Shown: positions 7,006-14,740 of the stretch, one piece after another
Layout of the letters: the number at the start of each line of letters is the position of its first letter
How positions within the stretch are numbered: position 1 is the stretch's first letter
Assembly (NCBI GenBank): GCA_945965245.1
Contig: CAMFNC010000176.1
Coordinates: forward strand, 1-14,999
Source of the DNA: an uncultured Porphyromonas sp.
GTDB taxonomy: Bacteria; Bacteroidota; Bacteroidia; Bacteroidales; Porphyromonadaceae
Length of the DNA stretch: 14,999 nucleotides
Direction of reading: 5' to 3'
The notes under the pieces: model-generated
The model's database searches: none
Told to the model about the DNA's origin: nothing
What the model saw: the letters and a program-made list of their open reading frames with translations, nothing else
Position numbers and translations under genes: made by a program

Positions 7006-8223
7006 ATGGACACGAAAGATATCAGCATACAAGACTATACATACAGCCTGCCGGACGAACGAATAGCCAAATATCCCCTCCCGAAACGTGACCAGAGCAA
7101 ACTATTGATTTATAGGCAGGGGGAAATTTCCGAAAAAATCTTTTGCGATTTGCCAGATGCTCTGCCAAAGAATACACTCTTGGTACGCAATAATACCAAA
7201 GTCATTCGTGCCCGCCTGCTCTTCCGAAAAGCCACAGGAGCACAAATCGAAATATTCTGTCTGGATCCCTTGGAGCCTCTTTCCTATGAGCTATCTTTAT
7301 CTTCACATATCCAATGTTCGTGGCACTGTATGCTGGGGAATGCCAAAAGGTGGCAGCCGGGCAGTGCGTCGCTCACAAAGCAATTGACAACCCCGGATGG
7401 CACAACACTTACCCTGCAAGCCGAGCGAAAGGGACAGGAAGAGGTCACTTTCCGCTGGGACAATCCCAACTACTCATTCGGCGAAATCTTGGAAATGATG
7501 GGGATACTGCCCATTCCTCCCTACTTGAACAGAGAAACAGAAACCGCAGACCTGACCACCTACCAGACCGTATATGCATACCACCAAGGTTCGGTGGCAG
7601 CTCCCACTGCAGGATTACACTTCACATCCGAGGTATTCAACCGGCTGGCGGAAAAAGGCATACCCATTCGGGATGTGACGTTGCATGTGGGGGCAGGCAC
7701 ATTCAAACCCGTCAAAAGCGAAATCATCGGAGAACACGAGATGCATCGCGAACTGATTATTGTGAACGAAGACTTATTAAAATGTTTGGCAGAAACAGAC
7801 CGCTCCATCGTGGCTGTGGGCACAACCTCGGTACGCACTCTGGAAAGTCTGTATTGGTTAGGGGTAAAAATCATACAAAATCCTCAAATTGATTCGACTG
7901 ATTTATCCGTAACTCAATGGGAAAGCTATGAATACAACCCGAACGAATTGCCCAACAGAGTTACCGCATTCAATGCCTTGGTAGCATGGATGCAACAGCA
8001 CGAAACCTCACAGATTGTTTTTCCCACGGGTATTCTGATTGCCCCCGGATATCAATTCCGAGTGGTGCAAGCAATGATTACAAATTTCCATCAACCTCAC
8101 AGCACATTACTGCTGCTCATCGGCGCTTTCATTGGTGAGGATTGGCATCGTGTCTATAATTATGCTCTTGATCACGGCTTTCGCTTTTTGAGTTATGGCG
8201 ATAGTTCACTGCTCATGCCTTAA
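7006..8223 (+). CDS. queA: QueA-family S-adenosylmethionine:tRNA ribosyltransferase-isomerase, long form
   Basis: QueA transfers and isomerises the ribose of S-adenosylmethionine onto preQ1 in the tRNA wobble position, giving epoxyqueuosine. Family landmarks are clear: DERIAKYPLPKRDQSKLL near residue 17, LLVRNNTKVIRARLL, the signature VAAPTAGLHF, LHVGAGTFKPV, VGTTSVRTLES (about residue 271) and TNFHQPHSTLLLLIGAF, ending in RFLSYGDSSLL. At 405 residues it is about 50 longer than E. coli QueA. Most of the extra length lies between VGTTSVRTLES and GILIAPGYQF (about 280-340), where the usual DTxIFIxPG reads PTGILIAPG. It may therefore be the longer Bacteroidota paralogue rather than the canonical enzyme, and its exact reaction is less certain than its family. 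No good promoter is visible in the 107-base gap before it. Confidence 0.85.
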   Translation: MDTKDISIQDYTYSLPDERIAKYPLPKRDQSKLLIYRQGEISEKIFCDLPDALPKNTLLVRNNTKVIRARLLFRKATGAQIEIFCLDPLEPLSYELSLSSHIQCSWHCMLGNAKRWQPGSASLTKQLTTPDGTTLTLQAERKGQEEVTFRWDNPNYSFGEILEMMGILPIPPYLNRETETADLTTYQTVYAYHQGSVAAPTAGLHFTSEVFNRLAEKGIPIRDVTLHVGAGTFKPVKSEIIGEHEMHRELIIVNEDLLKCLAETDRSIVAVGTTSVRTLESLYWLGVKIIQNPQIDSTDLSVTQWESYEYNPNELPNRVTAFNALVAWMQQHETSQIVFPTGILIAPGYQFRVVQAMITNFHQPHSTLLLLIGAFIGEDWHRVYNYALDHGFRFLSYGDSSLLMP

Positions 8224-8225
8224 CT

Positions 8226-8272
8226 CGATGAATTTATTCCTCTTTTAAGTCAAAAAAGAATATCATTCATCG
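8226..8272 (+). terminator. Possible hairpin terminator just after queA
   Basis: CGATGAAT (8226-8233) pairs with ATTCATCG (8265-8272). A second helix, TATTC (8235-8239) with GAATA (8258-8262), continues it inside a small internal loop, and T-rich against A-rich bases close the top. It starts two bases after the queA stop. What follows is GGGGAAAAAG, with no T tract, so intrinsic termination is doubtful. Confidence 0.45.
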
Positions 8273-8294
8273 GGGAAAAAGAATTATTCATCGG
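8253..8294. repeat. Imperfect tandem repeat upstream of the efflux operon promoter
   Basis: A unit of AAAAAGAAT, 1-3 variable bases and ATTCATCGG occurs twice, at 8253-8273 and 8276-8294. The shared ATTCATCGG cores start 21 bases apart, about two helical turns, and the second copy ends six bases before the putative -33 element. That placement suits a binding site for a regulator of the efflux genes, which is inference; slippage duplication is the plain alternative. Confidence 0.6.
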
Positions 8295-8300
8295 AAACGG

Positions 8301-8333
8301 TTTGTGTAAATGACACGTAAAGCCCTACCTTAG
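8301..8333 (+). promoter_or_regulatory. Putative Bacteroidota-type promoter of the efflux operon
   Basis: TTTG (8301-8304), a 21-base spacer and TACCTTAG (8326-8333) match the known -33 TTTG / -7 TAnnTTTG pattern of the Bacteroidota primary sigma factor with one mismatch in the -7 element. Transcription would start near 8340, giving a leader of about 130 bases. Confidence 0.6.
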
Positions 8334-8350
8334 GCTTTGTAAACAAACAC

Positions 8351-8443
8351 GAGTTCGATATAAGAGTGCGGTCGCAAACAAGTATAAAACCCTATGAAAG
8401 AAGGTATCGGCTATCGCATCTGACGCGCACTTAGACCGAACTC
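8351..8443 (+). promoter_or_regulatory. Structured leader RNA of the efflux operon
   Basis: Two distant segments of the predicted leader can pair: GAGTTCG (8351-8357) with CGAACTC (8437-8443), then TAAG (8361-8364) with CTTA (8430-8433) and TGCG (8367-8370) with CGCA (8426-8429), separated by small internal loops. The stem encloses about 55 bases and ends 27 bases before the first start codon. I recognise no known riboswitch. Confidence 0.4.
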
Positions 8444-8470
8444 ACGTTAAACAAATCAACAGAGATAAAT

Positions 8471-9946
8471 ATGAATTCTCCTATTTTTCAAATCATCCGC
8501 CATCGGAGCATTGTGTTTTCCTTCCTACTTGGCTCGCTGACGACCACACTCTCACAAGCCCAGAATGATACCAGGCAGCTAAAACCAATAAAGACCATCC
8601 CATCCGCCCTATCACTGGACGAAGCATTGGAATATGCTCTGCAACAAAATGCCAATGTGCGTGTGGCCAATGCAGAAGTCATTCGCACGGACTATGCTCG
8701 GAAAAAAGCATGGGCTGCGTTATTCCCGAAAGTTGATGTAAACGGTTCTTATAATTATACGCTGAAGAAACAGAAAATGTTTTTCGGCGGAATGAAGTTT
8801 CCGGGCATGGGGGGAAACACATCCGAAACCGGTGGCACCACTTCCGAAGATGATGCCGTGGGCATCGAAGTTGGTATGACTCACAATATCCAAACCGGAA
8901 TTCAAGCCGGGATACCCATCATTGCCCCACAGTTGTGGCAAAGTTTGAGCATCAAGGCCACAGATGTGGAGTTGGCTTTGGAAAAAGCACGCAGCAGTAA
9001 AATAGATATAACTGCAGAGGTGCGCAAAGCTTACTATCAAGCGCTATTGGCCAATGAAGCTTATCGGGTATATAAACAAAGCTATGACAATGCCGAAGCC
9101 AACTATAAGCAAATCAAAGAAAAATACAAACGTGGTCTGGTGGCGCAATACGATTTGCTGCGCACGGAAGTGCAAATGAAAAACCTCGAACCCAATGTGA
9201 TGCAAGCCGAACAGAGTATCACTTTAGCCATGAAACAACTGAAATTACTTCTGGGCATGTCGGTGGAGTCGCCCTTATCACTTACAGACTCTTTGGGCAC
9301 TTTCAGCTCTCAGTTATATCAAAGCTACTTACAAACCGACTCGCTAATGCTGCAAGAAAACACCACACTCAGACAAATGACGCTGCAAGACAAACAGCTC
9401 CGGCAGGCTCTAACCACTTCGAAATGGGCTTTCTCGCCCACACTGTCTCTGGGTTTCGTTTATAATTACAACTATATGGGCAATGAGCTAAAACTGGACA
9501 ATAGCAAAAGATGGATACCCTACTCCATGGTTAATTTTACCTTATCCATCCCCATTTTCAATGGTGGAACCAAAATTCAAGATATCCGTATGCAGCAAAT
9601 GGCACGCCAACAGTTGCAATGGAGCAGAAACTATGCTGGTGAACAGATTGCATTGAGTGCTCGACGCTTGCAAGATCAAATGGAGAATGCAGCCAAGCGT
9701 TATGCCGTAACCAAAGACGCCATTGCCAGTGCAGAAAAAGGCTATGAAATAGCAGCTCTGCGCTATAAGATGGGAGAAAGCACACTCGTCGAACTGAACG
9801 ATGCCGACTTGGCACTCTTGCAGGCTCGTCTGAATCACAATCAGTCTATCTTCGACTTTCTGAATGCAAAAACAGAATGGGATAAGTTGGCAGGGTATCT
9901 GCCTGCAAATGCTGCGAATAAACAAAACGATAACAGAAAAAAATAA
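8471..9946 (+). CDS. TolC-family outer-membrane efflux channel
   Basis: Outer-membrane part of the tripartite efflux pump encoded by this operon; a trimer of it would form the exit duct. The start gives a signal peptide: Arg10/Arg12, a hydrophobic core (IVFSFLLGSL) and a probable cut after SQA (residue 30). Two related OEP repeats follow. The first includes KAYYQALLANEAYRVY and KYKRGLVAQYDLLRTEV; the second has the matching LRYKMGESTLVELNDADLAL. This internal duplication with long coiled helices is the TolC pattern, and 491 residues is a usual length. A Gly/Met/Thr-rich insert (about residues 103-133, MFFGGMKFPGMGG onward) lies in the first outer-membrane strand region and is probably a surface loop. 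The gene is first in the operon; the adaptor starts 9 bases after its stop. Confidence 0.93.
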   Translation: MNSPIFQIIRHRSIVFSFLLGSLTTTLSQAQNDTRQLKPIKTIPSALSLDEALEYALQQNANVRVANAEVIRTDYARKKAWAALFPKVDVNGSYNYTLKKQKMFFGGMKFPGMGGNTSETGGTTSEDDAVGIEVGMTHNIQTGIQAGIPIIAPQLWQSLSIKATDVELALEKARSSKIDITAEVRKAYYQALLANEAYRVYKQSYDNAEANYKQIKEKYKRGLVAQYDLLRTEVQMKNLEPNVMQAEQSITLAMKQLKLLLGMSVESPLSLTDSLGTFSSQLYQSYLQTDSLMLQENTTLRQMTLQDKQLRQALTTSKWAFSPTLSLGFVYNYNYMGNELKLDNSKRWIPYSMVNFTLSIPIFNGGTKIQDIRMQQMARQQLQWSRNYAGEQIALSARRLQDQMENAAKRYAVTKDAIASAEKGYEIAALRYKMGESTLVELNDADLALLQARLNHNQSIFDFLNAKTEWDKLAGYLPANAANKQNDNRKK

Positions 9947-9955
9947 TCAGGTCTT

Positions 9956-10990
9956 ATGAAAATTACAATACATCAATACGCCATCCTATGCGGTGCTCTA
10001 CTGGTTTTGAATGCCTCTCTTACTGCTTGTGGCGGCAAAAAAGAAAACCAAAAAGCAAAGACAGAAATAGCTGAAATTCCTTCGGTGGATACACTGAAAG
10101 TGACATCGGGTATGGTAGAAGTAACAGACCGATTTAATGCCACAATCCAATCCAGCATCAAAAATAATATCTCGGCTCTCACCGGAGGAAGGCTCAGACA
10201 ACTCTTGGTCAAAGTAGGAGACCATGTGAGCAAAGGACAAGTGATGGCGCGTTTGGATGACTCACAATTGGCTCAACTGCAAGTGCAGATGAACAAGGCC
10301 GAGACCGATTTCAAGCGTATGGATGAACTTCACAAAATCGGAGGCATATCCCAAATGCAATGGGAAAGCGCACGCGATGGTCTGAACATTGCCCGCACTC
10401 AATACAGCAATATACTCCAAAACACGGTGCTCCGAAGCCCAGTTTCTGGCGTGGTAACGGCCAAAAATTACGACAATGGCGATGTGACCAACCCACAAAT
10501 GCCCATCGTGGTAGTGGAGCAAATCCATCCCGTGAAGCTGATGCTGAATATCAGTGAAAATTACTTAACACAACTCAAAAAACGAATGCCGGTGCAGGTG
10601 ACCATAGAAGCTCTGGACGGACGGGATTTCACCGGTTACATATCCCTCATACATCCCACCGTGGACGCTATGGCACACACCGTGCAGACCGAGATAGAAA
10701 TCCCGAATGCAGACGGCATCATACGCCCCGGTATGTATGCCACGGCTCAAATCAACTTCGGAAGCCACGAGGCTACTTTGGTGGCCGAAAGTGCAGTAAT
10801 GAAACTGCCGGGAGCCGGCCAACGCTACGTATTTGTGTATAACAAAGGTAAAGCCGAATACCGCCCGGTGGAACTGGGTGACCTCCAAGGCGAGTATTAC
10901 GAAGTTACCGGTGGTCTTCAAGCCGGCGAAACCGTTATCGTGGGCAATAAGACTGAACTGACGGATGGACTGAAAGTAAAAATCAGATAA
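9956..10990 (+). CDS. RND efflux periplasmic adaptor (membrane fusion protein), lipoprotein
   Basis: Links the inner-membrane pump to the outer-membrane channel. The N-terminus is a lipoprotein signal with lipobox LTAC (Cys25), so the protein should be lipid-anchored and face the periplasm. Domains follow AcrA/HlyD order: the first half of a barrel-sandwich domain (about 63-105, GGRLRQLLVKVGDHVSKGQ), an alpha hairpin (about 106-155, LQVQMNKAETDFKRM onward), the second half (LRSPVSGVVTAKNYDNGD), a beta-barrel (about 185-270, with IRPGMYATAQINFG) and a C-terminal membrane-proximal domain ending in LTDGLKVKIR. At 344 residues it is slightly shorter than AcrA. Gene order and spacing (9 bases after the channel gene, 35 before the pump gene) support one operon. 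Confidence 0.94.
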   Translation: MKITIHQYAILCGALLVLNASLTACGGKKENQKAKTEIAEIPSVDTLKVTSGMVEVTDRFNATIQSSIKNNISALTGGRLRQLLVKVGDHVSKGQVMARLDDSQLAQLQVQMNKAETDFKRMDELHKIGGISQMQWESARDGLNIARTQYSNILQNTVLRSPVSGVVTAKNYDNGDVTNPQMPIVVVEQIHPVKLMLNISENYLTQLKKRMPVQVTIEALDGRDFTGYISLIHPTVDAMAHTVQTEIEIPNADGIIRPGMYATAQINFGSHEATLVAESAVMKLPGAGQRYVFVYNKGKAEYRPVELGDLQGEYYEVTGGLQAGETVIVGNKTELTDGLKVKIR

Positions 10991-11025
10991 TCCGTCTCTT
11001 CCATATCTATTTAAACCTAAAAGCT

Positions 11026-14000
11026 ATGAGCATATACGAATCTTCGGTCAAGAAACCCGTTACCACCATTCTCATCTTCGTGGCAATAATGGTATTGGGG
11101 ATTTTCTCACTGACCAAACTCAACATAGATTTTCTGCCCAAAATCGAGACCAACACCGTGATGGTGGCTACCACCTATTCGGGTGTCGGAGCAGAAGATA
11201 TAGAAAACAACATTTCCAAACCATTGGAAAATGCGCTCAACGGTATCAGCAACCTCAAGCACATATCTTCCAAAAGCCAGGACAATGTATCGCTGATTAC
11301 GTTGGAATTCAACGCCGGCACGGATATCACAGAAGCCACAAACGATATCCGCGACAAACTGGACGCCTTCAGCTCCATGCTGCCGGACGATGCCTCCAAG
11401 CCCATGATTTTCAAATTCGGCACAGAGGATATTCCGGTGGTCATCTTGGCGGCCGAAGCTGTGGAAAGCGCACCCGGATTACAGAAAATTTTGGAAAATA
11501 ACGTAAGCAATCGAATTGAAAGAATTGACGGCGTGGGCACTGTAATGGTGGTCGGCGCCATCAATCGGGAAATCCATGTCTATTGCGACCCATACAAACT
11601 CCAAGCCTACCATATCACATTGGGTCAAATAGCCCAAATGGTGGGAGCGGAAAACCGCAACATCTCTGCGGGACAAATTGATTTGGGCAACAACACCAAT
11701 GCCCTGCGCGTCAAAGGAGAATTTACAGACCCCTATGAATTGGGCCAAATCGTCATTGCCAACTATCAAGGCAAAAATATCTACCTGAGCGATGTGGCGC
11801 GGTTGGAAGACTCAGAACCCGAGCAGAAAACCAGCACCTATACCAATGGCAAACGAAGTTCCATCTTGATTGTGCGCAAACAGTCCGATGCCAATTCGGT
11901 GAAGATTTCCAAACAAATAGCTAAAATCCTACCCGAAATACAGGCTACGCTGCCTGCAGACGTTAAGATAACCTATGCCATGGATACCGCCACGTTTATC
12001 AACGGCACCATCAACAGCCTTACAGAAACCATTCTGATTACTTTCATTGTGGTCATGCTGGTCGTACTCATCTTCCTCGGACGCTGGCGTGCCACGTTTA
12101 TCATCGTGCTTACCATTCCCATTTCGCTCATCGGCTCATTCATCTATCTGATGGTCACCGGCAATACGCTCAACATCATATCACTCAGTTCGCTCTCCAT
12201 TGCCATCGGCATGGTGGTGGACGATGCCATCGTGGTGCTCGAAAATATTACCAAACACATGGAGCGAGGCAGTCACCCCAAACAAGCTGCCATCCATGCT
12301 ACCAACGAGGTGGGTATATCCGTGGTGGCCTCCACCCTGACCATGCTGGCAGTATTTCTGCCTCTAACCATGGTAACGGGACTTACCGGTATCTTATTCC
12401 GGCAATTGGGATGGATTGTGAGCATTGTGATGATTGTATCCACCGTAGGTGCTCTCTCACTGACACCGGTTTTGTGTTCGCAAATGCTGAAGCGCAAACC
12501 CAAACAAACGAAATTACATGCCAAGATATTCACTCCCATCGAACGATGGTTAGACAGACTGGATGAGCTGTACACACGACTCCTATCCAAAGCCGTTCGC
12601 CACCGCACCGCCACCATTCTGATTATGCTGGGCATCTTCATTGCCTCCATCGCCATAGGTCCATTGCTCAAAACCGAGTTCATGCCGGCATCCGATACTA
12701 CCAGCCTCACCGGCACCGTAGAACTGCCCGTGGGCACCTCTACCCGGGAAGCCACACGAGTGGGAGAAGAAATCTATCGGAAATGGAAGGCCGAAGTACC
12801 CGAAATGATTAGCTGCACCATGTCCACCGGTCAGGCGGATGAAAACAGTGGCATGGGGGCATTGAATGCCAGCGGCACGCACCTCATCACCTATTACATC
12901 GGTCTGAAAGAAATCAAAGACCGTGACCGAAAAAGTGCCGAAATAGCCGAACAGATGCGTGGCATCTTGGAAACTTTTCACCAAGTGAAGAACTATAAGA
13001 TTTCCACACAAGAAGGGATGGGCGGCAATGGCAGTGCCGTATCCATTGATATATTCGGTCACGACTTTGCCCAAACGGATGCCGTGGCCAGACAATTGGC
13101 AGAAAAGCTCCGGCAATCCAAATACTGTGCCGAAGCCTTGATTTCGCGCAAAGACTATAAACCCGAATATCGCATTCGCTTCGACCGCAACAAACTGGCG
13201 GAGCACGGACTCAATATCTCCACCGCCGGAGCATACGTTCACGGCAGCATTCAAGGCAATATAGCCACATTCTTCCGCGAAGACGGCGAGGAATACAAAG
13301 TGCGCGTACACATCGACCCCAAGTATAGGCAAGACTTCAATGCTATCCGCAATATCATGATTACGGGTATGCAAGGCACACAAGTCCGCTTGGGTGACGT
13401 GGCAGACATTGTAGAAGAAAGTACACCACCCTCCATTGATCGTAAAGACCGCCAACGTGTGGTATCAGTTAATCTGACCCAAGCTCCGGGAGCAGCCCTC
13501 AGCGATTTGGTCAATGAAACCAAACAGGCTCTCAAAAAAGTGCAGATACCCGATGGTGTGAGCTATGATATAGGCGGTACATACGAAGACCAACAAAAAT
13601 CATTCGGCGATCTCTTTACGCTGATGGGGTTGATTGTGTTGCTCGTATTCATTGTGATGGCAGCTCAGTTCGAAAGTCTTTTAGACCCGTTTGTCATCAT
13701 GTTCTCCATTCCTTTTGCCATCACCGGAGTCATCTTAGGTTTGCTTATTACCGGCATCCCGTTCGGTGTAATGGGATTGATTGGTATGATTATGCTAATG
13801 GGTATTGTGGTCAAAAACGGTATTGTGCTGATAGACTATACCCGCCTATGCCGAGAACGGGGAATGAGTATTTTGGAGAGTGTGGTGGCCGCTGGACGTA
13901 GTCGTTTGCGTCCGGTGCTGATGACCACATTGACCACCGTGCTCGGTATGGTGCCCATGGCACTGGGCATAGGCGAAGGCTCCGAAATGTGGCAACCCAT

Positions 14001-14142
14001 GGGGGTCACCGTAGCTTTCGGCTTGGCCGTAAGCACAATGGTTACTCTGTTGCTTGTACCCACGGTATATGCCGTATCCTCCGGCATCAAACTCAAACGC
14101 TCACGCCGCAAGCATCATAAAAAATTAAGTAAAACAGTCTAA
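11026..14142 (+). CDS. RND-family inner-membrane efflux transporter (AcrB/HAE-1 type)
   Basis: Proton-driven trimeric pump of the inner membrane. At 1038 residues it has the full duplicated RND plan: TM1 (TTILIFVAIMVLGIFSL), a large periplasmic loop, TM2-7, a second loop and TM8-12. The proton-relay residues are present: two aspartates in GMVVDDAIVV (Asp399 and Asp400, matching AcrB Asp407/408) and the lysine in GIVVKNGIVLIDY (Lys930, matching Lys940). DFLPKIETNT near the start and MAAQFESLLDP before TM9 are further family marks. The sequence is HAE-1-like rather than heavy-metal CzcA-like, so small organic toxins are the likely substrates; specificity cannot be read from sequence. Order channel-adaptor-pump resembles xepCAB of P. 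gingivalis as I recall it. The C-terminus is very basic, which fits a cytoplasmic tail. Confidence 0.95.
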   Translation: MSIYESSVKKPVTTILIFVAIMVLGIFSLTKLNIDFLPKIETNTVMVATTYSGVGAEDIENNISKPLENALNGISNLKHISSKSQDNVSLITLEFNAGTDITEATNDIRDKLDAFSSMLPDDASKPMIFKFGTEDIPVVILAAEAVESAPGLQKILENNVSNRIERIDGVGTVMVVGAINREIHVYCDPYKLQAYHITLGQIAQMVGAENRNISAGQIDLGNNTNALRVKGEFTDPYELGQIVIANYQGKNIYLSDVARLEDSEPEQKTSTYTNGKRSSILIVRKQSDANSVKISKQIAKILPEIQATLPADVKITYAMDTATFINGTINSLTETILITFIVVMLVVLIFLGRWRATFIIVLTIPISLIGSFIYLMVTGNTLNIISLSSLSIAIGMVVDDAIVVLENITKHMERGSHPKQAAIHATNEVGISVVASTLTMLAVFLPLTMVTGLTGILFRQLGWIVSIVMIVSTVGALSLTPVLCSQMLKRKPKQTKLHAKIFTPIERWLDRLDELYTRLLSKAVRHRTATILIMLGIFIASIAIGPLLKTEFMPASDTTSLTGTVELPVGTSTREATRVGEEIYRKWKAEVPEMISCTMSTGQADENSGMGALNASGTHLITYYIGLKEIKDRDRKSAEIAEQMRGILETFHQVKNYKISTQEGMGGNGSAVSIDIFGHDFAQTDAVARQLAEKLRQSKYCAEALISRKDYKPEYRIRFDRNKLAEHGLNISTAGAYVHGSIQGNIATFFREDGEEYKVRVHIDPKYRQDFNAIRNIMITGMQGTQVRLGDVADIVEESTPPSIDRKDRQRVVSVNLTQAPGAALSDLVNETKQALKKVQIPDGVSYDIGGTYEDQQKSFGDLFTLMGLIVLLVFIVMAAQFESLLDPFVIMFSIPFAITGVILGLLITGIPFGVMGLIGMIMLMGIVVKNGIVLIDYTRLCRERGMSILESVVAAGRSRLRPVLMTTLTTVLGMVPMALGIGEGSEMWQPMGVTVAFGLAVSTMVTLLLVPTVYAVSSGIKLKRSRRKHHKKLSKTV

Positions 14143-14155
14143 AAGATTAAGCATT

Positions 14156-14461
14156 ATGGGAGAATTAAAAATGGTATTCATTACCTACAATCAGGCCTAT
14201 CATCCGCTGATACTCCGTGCTCTCCGGCACAACAATCTCAAAGGATATTCCAGCTGGGACCAAGTGCAGGGACGAGGCTCATACGATGGCGAACCTCATC
14301 TGGGCGACCATGCATGGCCGGTACTCAATCAAGCGATGGCAGTGGTCTGCCCCAAGGAAGCCATAGAAGGTCTTTTTGCCGATTTGCGCAAACTGGACAA
14401 TGATGCACCCGAACAAGGATTGCGTGCTTTTGTGATGCCGGTGGAACAAACTTTTCGATAA
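14156..14461 (+). CDS. Small PII/CutA-like protein encoded at the end of the RND operon
   Basis: A 101-residue soluble protein starting 13 bases after the pump gene, so almost certainly in its operon. It opens with a beta strand (KMVFITYN), a helix (YHPLILRALRHNNLKGYSSW), then a conserved-looking loop, VQGRGSYDGEPHLGDHAWP, a second strand (QAMAVVCPKEA), a helix (IEGLFADLRKLD) and a final strand (LRAFVMPVEQ). Length and strand-helix-strand twice suit the PII/CutA ferredoxin-like fold. PII-like proteins encoded beside RND pumps are known (the PII-NG group with CusA-type pumps, DUF3240 with CzcA). Membership is my inference; the PII uridylylation tyrosine and ATP loops are not recognisable. There is no signal peptide, so it would act on the cytoplasmic face. 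A second ATG at 14171 could start a protein five residues shorter. Confidence 0.75.
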   Translation: MGELKMVFITYNQAYHPLILRALRHNNLKGYSSWDQVQGRGSYDGEPHLGDHAWPVLNQAMAVVCPKEAIEGLFADLRKLDNDAPEQGLRAFVMPVEQTFR

Positions 14462-14560
14462 TCGAACCCCATAAGTACAATACAATCACAGCATCACACG
14501 TTACTATAATGTCCGGCATTTATCAGATTCAGCCACAGACAAAAAACTTCTTCTATTAAA

Positions 14561-14600
14561 TTGAGTAGGAAGAAAACTACTTCGTTTTCTTCCTGCTTGA
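14561..14600 (+). terminator. Strong hairpin terminator of the efflux operon
   Basis: AGGAAGAAAAC (14567-14577) and GTTTTCTTCCT (14584-14594) pair perfectly around a six-base loop. G-U-rich pairing extends the stem to 17 bp (14561-14577 with 14584-14600). It lies 100 bases after the last operon gene. The tail is short (TTTG), so it is strong as a stem but not a textbook intrinsic terminator. Confidence 0.75.
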
Positions 14601-14669
14601 TTTGCCCCATTATCGGACAGCAATAATTTAGAATGCGACCTTTACAATAGAGATTTGCTATATCTTTTA

Positions 14670-14702
14670 TCTGGCGGCGTTAATTAAAAAGCCCTATCTT
14701 TG
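14670..14702 (+). promoter_or_regulatory. Putative Bacteroidota-type promoter of the lipoprotein gene
   Basis: TATCTTTG (14695-14702) is an exact TAnnTTTG -7 element. TCTG (14670-14673), 21 bases upstream, matches the -33 TTTG with one mismatch. The spacing equals that of the efflux promoter. Transcription would start near 14709, about 30 bases before the ATG. Confidence 0.65.
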
Positions 14703-14740
14703 CTCTCGTTAATATGTTTAATTTAAGAAAAGCGAATATT

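Noticed and set aside
7314..7892. 192-codon open frame on the + strand inside queA
   Set aside because: It is a different frame of a clear QueA-family gene; the product is Arg/His-rich and has no domain.
12583..13455. 290-codon open frame on the - strand inside the RND pump gene
   Set aside because: It is antisense to a full-length, motif-complete transporter; the product has no recognisable domain and appears to be a codon-bias shadow.
14661..14668. TATCTTTT as an alternative -7 element upstream of the lipoprotein gene
   Set aside because: There is no TTTG-like partner at 19-21 bases upstream, and the exact TATCTTTG at 14695-14702 is a better match closer to the gene.
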